From positions 1 to 12,411 of the forward strand of contig MFOZ01000023.1 of assembly GCA_001784055.1 (NCBI GenBank): DNA of 12,411 bases, in the 5' to 3' direction. The stretch's first letter is position 1; each line of letters opens with the position of its first letter. Source of the DNA: Candidatus Levybacteria bacterium RIFCSPLOWO2_01_FULL_42_15. Its GTDB lineage: Bacteria; Patescibacteriota; Microgenomatia; Levybacterales; UBA12049. Under the pieces are notes generated by a model. That model ran no database searches. It was not told where the DNA came from and saw only the letters and a list, made by a program, of their open reading frames with translations. The position numbers and the translations under genes were made by a program. Shown here piece after piece: positions 7,946-12,411 of this stretch.

Positions 7946-7954
7946 TTATCCACA
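7946..7954 (+). promoter_or_regulatory. Perfect DnaA-box-like 9-mer in a leader region
   Basis: TTATCCACA matches the E. coli-type DnaA box exactly. It lies just downstream of the predicted transcription start of the 110-aa pilin-like gene. It is a single copy with no dnaA/dnaN genes or cluster of boxes nearby, so chance is a real possibility. Confidence 0.3.
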
Positions 7955-7963
7955 GACGCTTTA

Positions 7964-7991
7964 ATTATAATACTATCACAAATAGTGTCAA
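7964..7991 (-). promoter_or_regulatory. Consensus sigma70-type promoter with spacer dyad
   Basis: On the - strand, TTGACA (7991-7986) is followed by a 16-base spacer and TATAAT (7969-7964), both perfect matches to consensus. The spacer contains ACTAT-TTGTG-ATAGT (7986-7972), a 5-bp inverted repeat lying between the two boxes and overlapping the last base of the -35. This is a typical spot for a repressor operator. It would drive the 110-aa pilin-like gene with a leader of about 60 bases. Confidence 0.75.
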
Positions 7992-8008
7992 CACCCCCAA
8001 ATCTATTA

Positions 8009-8383
8009 CTAAACGATTGGAGGACTTATTGAATTTACGATAAAATAAACAATTGACCAAGATATTACTATAACAGCCAAACCGATCGCACCGGCGGTGA
8101 GAGTTCTTTTTGCTTCGCCGATTGTTTCCTCATTGCCGGCCGATGTCATCCAACGGAAACCGCCGTAAACCATTATAGCTAAAGCGATCACGCCAGCAAG
8201 CCCAAGAACCGCGTTGAAAATCGGCTTAGCTATTTCCGCCGCAGTTGTATATTTTTTCAATCCGAGATCTTGAGCGATTGGAAATTGATTCGGATCATCT
8301 AAATTTATCTGCGCCGACGCAATCCGCGGCAATGATATAATCGCTAAAATACCGGCGCTTTTTAAAAATTTTTTCATAATCAT
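8009..8383 (-). CDS. Pilin-like small membrane protein (T4SS pilin/Mbov_0395-type)
   Basis: 124 aa; ATG 8383 or the in-frame ATG 8377 (MIMKKF) could both serve. The signal peptide ends ASA|Q at about residue 24. A short polar N-terminal segment follows, then two hydrophobic helices flanking MVYGGFRWMTSAGNEET (Tyr73) and EAKRTLTAGAIGL. The protein ends ISPPIV. The core is almost the same as the second domain of the 228-aa neighbour. Over 98 aligned bases (8081-8178 versus 8452-8549) only about nine differ by eye, which points to a recent duplication or gene conversion. It starts five bases after the stop of that neighbour, so it is probably translated by coupling. Role as a filament or pore subunit is inferred from family resemblance. 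Confidence 0.83.
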   Translation of the reverse strand: MIMKKFLKSAGILAIISLPRIASAQINLDDPNQFPIAQDLGLKKYTTAAEIAKPIFNAVLGLAGVIALAIMVYGGFRWMTSAGNEETIGEAKRTLTAGAIGLAVIVISWSIVYFIVNSISPPIV

Positions 8384-8549
8384 TATTTTTAAGCCACTAA
8401 TTTGCTTATAATAAAATAAACGACAGAATAAGAGATGATAATAACAACCAAACCGATCGCGCCGGCGGTGAGAGTTCTTTTTGCTTCGCTGATAGTTTCT
8501 TCGTTGCCGGCCGAGGTCATCCAGCGGAAACCTCCGTAAACCATTATTG
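8081..8549 (-). repeat. Near-identical DNA block duplicated between adjacent pilin-like genes
   Basis: Positions 8081-8178 and 8452-8549 align without gaps with roughly nine mismatches in 98 bases. They encode the YGGFRWMTSAGNEE...AKRTLTAGAIG core. The sequence outside these blocks diverges much faster. The first and last copies of the pair are the two arms of a direct repeat 371 bp apart. Confidence 0.75.
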
Positions 8550-9075
8550 CCAAAGATATGACGCCGACCAAGGTCAAAGCCGATTTGATTATATTGGTCA
8601 AGGCTTGATTCAATGTTCCGCCAAATAGTCCGGTGTCGGTTGGCAAATTCTGCGGCGTTACGCCAATGGCGGTGGAAACAAAATTGACAATGGAGAGAGA
8701 CATTAGAACAATAAGCAACCCGACAATTGACGCGGTGAGGATTTGCTTGGATTTTTTGATTTTTTCTTCATTGCCCATTGAAGTCATCCAGAAATACCCG
8801 CCGTATATCATAAATCCCAACACCACTAAAAAAAGAAGCGATAGAGAGGCGTCGATAATTTCAATTATTATTTGTTCAACGGTTTTGTCCGTGTAACCGG
8901 AATTTGTTCCGATAACGGTTAAACATCCCATCGGATCGCCGGATGTTGGATCGCACTGGGCTTGAATCGTATTATTAAATATTCCCATCAGAAAAAATAA
9001 AAAAAGAAAAATCAAACACGGAATAAAAAAATATAACTTTCTATTAATACTATTTAACCTGAAAAATCCAAACAT
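8389..9075 (-). CDS. Tandem double-domain pilin-like membrane protein
   Basis: 228 aa from ATG 9075. A TTG at 9111 would add twelve residues and overlap the upstream gene by 19 bp; neither start has a convincing ribosome-binding site. The signal or anchor helix (about 14-39) ends TIQA|Q. Two full copies of the pilin-like domain follow. Copy one (about 65-137) contains MIYGGYFWMTSMGNEEK with Tyr91 and Ser-Lys in place of the usual Ala-Lys. Copy two (about 154-226) contains MVYGGFRWMTSAGNEET with Tyr180. The linker (138-153) is Gly/Pro-rich. Cys41 and Cys51 may form a disulfide outside. Family members normally have one domain, so this is a fused dimer. Copy two is closer to the downstream 124-aa gene than to copy one, which suggests fusion or conversion from that gene. 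Confidence 0.82.
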   Translation of the reverse strand: MFGFFRLNSINRKLYFFIPCLIFLFLFFLMGIFNNTIQAQCDPTSGDPMGCLTVIGTNSGYTDKTVEQIIIEIIDASLSLLFLVVLGFMIYGGYFWMTSMGNEEKIKKSKQILTASIVGLLIVLMSLSIVNFVSTAIGVTPQNLPTDTGLFGGTLNQALTNIIKSALTLVGVISLAIMVYGGFRWMTSAGNEETISEAKRTLTAGAIGLVVIIISYSVVYFIISKLVA

Positions 9076-9092
9076 ACAAATATAATAATAAA

Positions 9093-9590
9093 TTATCCAT
9101 TTCGATAGCAAGTACCTAGATCACATGAACCTTCTACTCCGTCTATTCTGCATAGAGACCCATCTGGTTTACGAGTATTATCCTGATTTAAGCAAGTAAT
9201 ATTTTGAGAGGTGGAATCTGAACTAATGGCGCCAGTGATTCCTTGCATAATAAATGTCGTAATCGAATAAGCGGCTAAAACAATAATTAGGCCAATAGCC
9301 GCGTTTATCAGAATCCCTTTGGCCTTGGTAATCATTTGTTCATTGCCGCCGGACGCGAGCCAGAGGTATCCGCCGTATAGTATAAAAATAAGAATGATCG
9401 CGCCAAGAATGGAAAGCACGGCCTTAATAATGTTCCCTACGAAAACGGTAATGTCGTTATTGCCTAAATTAGCGGATTGAGCCGTGTCGCAAAGACCCAC
9501 CGAATCCGGACAAGAAGCTAAGGCGGCAAAGGAAAAGGCGGGAATTGCAAGAGCAAAGAATACCAAAACAAGAAAAAAAAATTTTTTCAT
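9093..9590 (-). CDS. Pilin-like membrane protein with Cys-containing C-terminal tail
   Basis: 165 aa. The signal peptide (about 1-22, FSFA|A) is followed by a short segment with Cys27 and Cys34. Helix one is about 54-72. The central motif is LYGGYLWLASGGNEQ (Tyr72, Gly73, Gly74, Gly82) with TKAKG (Ala90-Lys91). Helix two is about 93-115. After the usual pilin-like end there are 45 further residues with Cys133, 147, 156 and 161 in the pattern C-x13-C-x8-C-x4-C (GSLCRIDGVEGSCDLGTC). This suggests a small disulfide-stabilised knob facing outward. It starts three bases after the stop of the 118-aa gene. The extension argues for a minor, tip or adhesive subunit over a bulk filament subunit (inference). 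Confidence 0.82.
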   Translation of the reverse strand: MKKFFFLVLVFFALAIPAFSFAALASCPDSVGLCDTAQSANLGNNDITVFVGNIIKAVLSILGAIILIFILYGGYLWLASGGNEQMITKAKGILINAAIGLIIVLAAYSITTFIMQGITGAISSDSTSQNITCLNQDNTRKPDGSLCRIDGVEGSCDLGTCYRNG

Positions 9591-9593
9591 AAT

Positions 9594-9950
9594 TTATCTA
9601 GATAAAAGTCCTCTGAAAAGATATGTTAAAAACGCGTAACTGCCGAAAATTATCACCAACCCAACGGTCGCCCAAGTGAGAGTGTTTTTAGCCCTTTGTA
9701 TTCTTTCATTTTCGCCTTGCGCCGTGAGATAAACCACGCCGCCGTAAATAAACATTAAAAGCGCTATGGATCCGCTTGCCCCAAGTATGGTTTTAATAAT
9801 TTGTCCGATAAAAACGCGCGGGTCGTCGGTACCTAAGGGATTTGTTAATTCAGCGGCAAGAGACAAACTAACGGCATTAAAAAATAAAATAAAACCAATC
9901 AATGCTGTAAAAAGTATTTTAGTTTTATTTTTATAATAAAAATTAATCAT
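9594..9950 (-). CDS. Pilin-like small membrane protein (T4SS pilin/Mbov_0395-type)
   Basis: 118 aa. The N-terminus has basic residues (NKTK), then a hydrophobic stretch ending SLAA|E at about 33. Next come TNPLGTDDPRVFIGQIIKTILG, helix one (about 50-69), the motif FIYGGVVYLTAQGENER with Tyr69, QRAKNTL (Ala86-Lys87), and helix two (about 90-112). It is the most divergent single-domain member: Val-Val-Tyr replaces the usual Phe-Arg-Trp, and Gly-Glu-Asn replaces Gly-Asn-Glu. The DDPRVFIG segment before helix one resembles the NDITVFVG segment of the 165-aa neighbour, so these two may be sister genes. It starts 14 bases after the stop of the 227-aa gene, without a clear Shine-Dalgarno sequence. 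Confidence 0.82.
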   Translation of the reverse strand: MINFYYKNKTKILFTALIGFILFFNAVSLSLAAELTNPLGTDDPRVFIGQIIKTILGASGSIALLMFIYGGVVYLTAQGENERIQRAKNTLTWATVGLVIIFGSYAFLTYLFRGLLSR

Positions 9951-9964
9951 ATTTCTATATTCAG

Positions 9965-10648
9965 CTACTTATGGCAACATTGAATGTCGTCCGCCTGACC
10001 CGGACAATACCCCGTCATACAAGTGCCGGGGCTATTGCTGTTATTTTTTAGCATACAAGAATATTCTAAACCGCCAAATTTTTTCTCACATGTTTGCACG
10101 CAATCAAGCTGTTTGTCACAAATATAGCCGTCTCCGCAAGAATCTCCAATATTAGCACAGCTTGTTGTTGAACCGGTTGATGAACCGTTGTCTGGAATAG
10201 CTATTTGAGTCTGACTTGGCGTGCATGCGACCGTCGCCCAATTTGTTTTATTATCAAAAAGCGTAACATTATTCATTGATTGACCCAATATTATCGCTAG
10301 TCCATAATTTATCACCGCCCAGCTTCCCAATACGATTATAACACCTTTTACCGCGTTTATCAAAGCGTCTTTGCCTTTTTGCACTTGATCAGAATGCCCG
10401 CGGGAAGTGAGCATTAAAAAACCGCCGTAAACAAATATCAAGAGCGCGGCCGAACCAAGCGTGCCAAGCATTATTTTGGTAATATTTATTCCGACCCCGA
10501 TAGCATCGCAAGCATCGCAGCCGCCTGGATTATTCGCGCATTTGGAAACAAGCGATGGTAAGGCCGCATATGACGCGGCCGGGATAACCAGCAATCCGAG
10601 TAAAATTATTACAAAAATATATTTTCTTAGAATTTTTTGACTTATCAT
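9965..10648 (-). CDS. Pilin-like protein with large Cys-rich C-terminal domain
   Basis: 227 aa and the first gene of the pilin-like run. The signal peptide (1-28) ends SYA|A. Cys37, 44 and 47 follow (CANNPGGCDAC). The pilin-like domain (about 54-121) has FVYGGFLMLTSRGHSDQ with Tyr74, but Gly-Lys (92-93) replaces the usual Ala-Lys, and His-Ser-Asp replaces Asn-Glu. A Ser/Thr/Gly linker (about 150-163) leads to a compact C-terminal domain with ten cysteines (164, 171, 177, 183, 187, 198, 210, 215, 224, 225); Cys142 precedes the linker. Fourteen cysteines in a secreted protein strongly suggest disulfides and an exposed folded head. A tip adhesin or minor subunit is the simplest reading, but no known domain is recognised. 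A TATAAT box lies nine bases before the start. Confidence 0.82.
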   Translation of the reverse strand: MISQKILRKYIFVIILLGLLVIPAASYAALPSLVSKCANNPGGCDACDAIGVGINITKIMLGTLGSAALLIFVYGGFLMLTSRGHSDQVQKGKDALINAVKGVIIVLGSWAVINYGLAIILGQSMNNVTLFDNKTNWATVACTPSQTQIAIPDNGSSTGSTTSCANIGDSCGDGYICDKQLDCVQTCEKKFGGLEYSCMLKNNSNSPGTCMTGYCPGQADDIQCCHK

Positions 10649-10657
10649 TTCAAATAA

Positions 10658-10663
10658 ATTATA
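10658..10663 (-). promoter_or_regulatory. Putative -10 box upstream of the pilin-like run
   Basis: TATAAT on the - strand ends nine bases before ATG 10648. A possible -35 (TTGAAA) lies about 20 bases upstream, a long spacing, so the promoter is tentative. If used, the transcript would start within a few bases of the ATG and be almost leaderless. Confidence 0.4.
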
Positions 10664-10673
10664 ACTTAATAAA

Positions 10674-10708
10674 AAGATGCGAGTTTCAAGTTGTGAGATA
10701 CAAGATCA
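10674..10708 (+). repeat. Degenerate heptamer repeat between binding-protein and pilin genes
   Basis: Five 7-base units are AAGATGC, GAGTTTC, AAGTTGT, GAGATAC and AAGATCA. They belong to the same family as the repeat at 7457-7482 (GATACRA-like when rotated). The tract begins right at the TGA stop of the solute-binding protein and fills most of the 57-bp gap. Confidence 0.6.
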
Positions 10709-12076
10709 GAATGTCTGATTTATCCTCTGGGCCGCGGAATTTAGAGCCTCTTGAATGGAGTTCGTCCCGTCCAAGACCTGATTAATCATTTCTTTGAAAA
10801 TATCCTCGGCTGCGGCCGGATTTCTGCCATGATACCAATTTTGGGCCGTAAGCGCCGATAGAGCGAATACGCCTTTTTCAGGATCTTCCTTATATTTATC
10901 AATGAGGCTCCGCAAAGCCGGCGGTCGGCCGGTCTTATCAATATAAGCGCTGTTTGTATTTTCATTGGACGCCGCGAATTGGATAAAATCCCAAGCAACA
11001 TCCGGATATTTTGTTTTTTTAAGCGGCGCTTCCACCCAATAATTGGCGTAATTGATTTCATTTATCGGATCAAGCTGCGGTATGGGCGCTATCCCGATAT
11101 CAAGCCCGGGCGCCTTGGCTTTTAATTGAGGCAAATGATAAGCGTATCCGAACATCATTGCCAATTGCCCGGAGGCAAACGCCTCAACCGCTTGAGGCAA
11201 GGAAGCATTCCAAGTGTAAGACTCTTTGTTTGGATTGGCGAAATTCACATAAAATTCAAGAGCGCTCGCCGCCGGAGAATTTTCTGCAGTCAAATTGGGA
11301 GCTAAATGAAAAGCGGCTGTTTTACCGAATTGATCCGCCATTCGCGTTCCGCTTTGCATCATTAAAAGCGATAAAATATCAAAAAACCTCGGCACATTAT
11401 TGGCCGTGCCCAAAGCCGCGGATGATCTGGTCAATTTGCCTTCTTTATCCTGAAGCGTAATCAGACGCGAACCGTTTAAAACTTCCTGCCAACTGGACGG
11501 CACTTTGGTGATTTTGGCTTGAGCCAGCAGACTGCGGTTATAAATCAAGACCAGCGAATCTATGCTTAGAGGCAAGGCGTAAATTTTGCCGTCAACGACC
11601 GCGTCATCAAAAATAGCCGGAACGAATTTATCTTTCAAGGTTTTGGAATTTAACACGGGAACGATCGACTGCGAATAAACAATCTCCGCGCCTGCTCCTT
11701 TTTTTTGCGCTTTTCCAATGGCTACGGACAATGGTTTATCCGGCATTGGCAAAATCTTGCTTTGATAACGCTTCACCCAAGTATTATTTATGGAAATAAT
11801 ATCCGGTCCCCTGTCTTCGGCTAAGCTTTCAGTCAACTTTGTTTCAAATTCTTCAAGCCTGAATTTTTTATAACTTATTTTAACATACTGATGACTGGCT
11901 TGATACGCGGCAATCAAGGGTGCTACTTGATCCGATTCATTCCATACGCCCCACCACTGCAAGGAAACCGGATCGGGTTTAATGGGTTTAGGCTTCGCGC
12001 AGCCCGCGCCGACCAAAATAAAAACAGAGAAAAAAATAATCGCTAACGCAATGATTTTCTTTTTTCTTGAAATCAT
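10706..12076 (-). CDS. Extracellular solute-binding lipoprotein, ABC sugar type (family 1)
   Basis: 456 aa. The basic N-terminus (MISRKKK) and hydrophobic stretch end in VGAGC, making Cys26 a likely lipidation site; Gly at -3 is less usual than Leu. The mature protein opens with VSLQWWGVW and AAYQASHQYVKISY, followed by GPDIISINNTWVKRYQ. It then has YALPLSIDSLVLIYNRSLLAQAKI with PSSWQEVL, and later EAFASGQLAMMFGYAYHLPQLK and IAPIPQ. These are standard landmarks of family 1 sugar/oligosaccharide-binding proteins (MalE/UgpB-like). Such proteins capture a sugar at the membrane surface and pass it to an ABC importer. No permease or ATPase gene is in the window, so the ligand and transporter are unknown. 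The start overlaps the galU stop by ATGA, suggesting coupled translation and a link to sugar metabolism. Confidence 0.88.
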   Translation of the reverse strand: MISRKKKIIALAIIFFSVFILVGAGCAKPKPIKPDPVSLQWWGVWNESDQVAPLIAAYQASHQYVKISYKKFRLEEFETKLTESLAEDRGPDIISINNTWVKRYQSKILPMPDKPLSVAIGKAQKKGAGAEIVYSQSIVPVLNSKTLKDKFVPAIFDDAVVDGKIYALPLSIDSLVLIYNRSLLAQAKITKVPSSWQEVLNGSRLITLQDKEGKLTRSSAALGTANNVPRFFDILSLLMMQSGTRMADQFGKTAAFHLAPNLTAENSPAASALEFYVNFANPNKESYTWNASLPQAVEAFASGQLAMMFGYAYHLPQLKAKAPGLDIGIAPIPQLDPINEINYANYWVEAPLKKTKYPDVAWDFIQFAASNENTNSAYIDKTGRPPALRSLIDKYKEDPEKGVFALSALTAQNWYHGRNPAAAEDIFKEMINQVLDGTNSIQEALNSAAQRINQTF

Positions 12077-12411
12077 ACGATTTTTTTCAAATACTTTTCA
12101 AATCCTTTGTTGAATTCTTTGTGCTTCAGCCCGTAATGCACCGTGGCTTTTAAAAATTCCAGCTTGTCGCCGCAATCAAAACGCCGTCCTTCAAATTCAC
12201 AGGCATAGATTGAGCGTTTTTTTAAAAAAGCGCCCAAACCGTCAATCAGTCTGATTTCTCCGCTTTTACTTTTCTTGACTCGCTCCAAATTCCAAAAAAC
12301 TTCCGGCGTAATGACATATCGGCCGATCAGCGCCAAATTTGACGGCGCGTGCTCCGGTTTCGGCTTTTCAATCAACGAATTGACTTGCCAAGCGCGCGGG
12401 CCTATGGCGGT
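12073..12411 (-). CDS. galU: UTP-glucose-1-phosphate uridylyltransferase, C-terminal part (5' end outside window)
   Basis: The open frame runs from the right edge of the window to TGA 12073-12075, giving 112 residues. It contains SLIEKPKPEHAPSNLALIGRYVITPEVF, then SGEIRLIDGL, then YACEFEGRRFDCGDKLEFLKATVHYGLKH. These are the conserved C-terminal landmarks of GalU, including EKP, the APSNLA-GRYV segment, and the FDCGDK-FLKATV block near the active site and dimer interface. GalU makes UDP-glucose from UTP and glucose-1-phosphate in the cytoplasm, supplying cell-envelope sugars. That fits the glycan operon on the other side of the window. The N-terminal Rossmann nucleotide-binding part lies outside the window. 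Its stop overlaps the start of the solute-binding lipoprotein by four bases. Confidence 0.93.
   Translation of the reverse strand, partial: TAIGPRAWQVNSLIEKPKPEHAPSNLALIGRYVITPEVFWNLERVKKSKSGEIRLIDGLGAFLKKRSIYACEFEGRRFDCGDKLEFLKATVHYGLKHKEFNKGFEKYLKKIV

Noticed and set aside
7946..7954. Replication origin
   Set aside because: Only one DnaA-box match, no dnaA/dnaN/rpmH context and no AT-rich unwinding repeats.
8633..8896. 87-residue + strand open frame opposite the double pilin gene
   Set aside because: Antisense shadow; the - strand reading has a clear repeated domain.
10786..11460. Open frames 10786-11061 (-) and 11158-11460 (+) inside the binding-protein gene
   Set aside because: Overlap a well-supported family 1 solute-binding protein and show no domain of their own.
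1..12411. Recoded UGA (Gracilibacteria/Absconditabacteria code)
   Set aside because: Several genes end at UGA at the expected family length, and no internal UGA interrupts a conserved frame.
1..12411. tRNA, rRNA, insertion sequence or prophage
   Set aside because: No cloverleaf-like or rRNA sequence was recognised, and no transposase, integrase or phage gene is visible; gaps between genes are all under about 120 bp.

Overview
The window looks like a chromosomal segment of a Candidate Phyla Radiation (Patescibacteria) bacterium, most likely Parcubacteria-like. This is inferred from the AT-rich composition, very tight gene packing, tandem genes for small pilin-like membrane proteins of the kind common in that radiation, GT-C/DUF2079-type membrane proteins, and heptameric micro-repeats. 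UGA is used as a stop in several genes (the FAD protein, two GT-C proteins, the solute-binding lipoprotein, galU). The recoded UGA=Gly code of Gracilibacteria is therefore excluded. Apart from one strong Shine-Dalgarno sequence at 7894, most starts lack a clear one.

Layout. (1) Positions 3-5405, + strand: an envelope-glycan operon. It starts with the last 38 residues of a GtrA-like flippase. Next is a 504-aa FAD-dependent oxidoreductase of the HemY/UDP-galactopyranose-mutase-like superfamily. Then come three tightly coupled membrane genes (479, 215 and 549 aa), two of which look like GT-C glycosyltransferases. (2) Positions 5386-7452, - strand: a DUF2079 multi-pass membrane protein with a C-terminal soluble domain. 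Its 3' end overlaps the previous operon by 20 bp in convergent orientation. (3) Positions 7505-10648, - strand: a cluster of six consecutive genes for small secreted or membrane proteins. All carry the same two-helix pilin-like domain (YGG...GNEE...AK...G), as in the T4SS-pilin/Mbov_0395-type family. One gene holds two tandem copies, so there are seven domain copies. Two have Cys-rich C-terminal extensions. The last gene has its own consensus promoter, a strong ribosome-binding site and a hairpin downstream. (4) Positions 10706-12411, - strand: an ABC-type sugar-binding lipoprotein overlapping the 3' end of a partial galU by ATGA.

How it may work together (inference). GalU makes UDP-glucose. 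The GtrA, FAD-oxidoreductase and GT-C genes would move or modify lipid-linked sugars at the envelope. The pilin-like array would build a surface filament or a conjugation/DNA-uptake-like apparatus. The last, separately promoted gene would be the major subunit, and the Cys-rich and double-domain proteins minor, tip or adaptor subunits. No ATPase, inner-membrane platform or peptidase gene is present in the window, so the machine itself cannot be identified here.

The most unusual items are the seven-copy pilin-like array with its fused double subunit, the promoter/operator architecture at 7964-7991, and a heptameric repeat family (roughly GNTACAA) present in two intergenic spots and twice inside the DUF2079 coding sequence.
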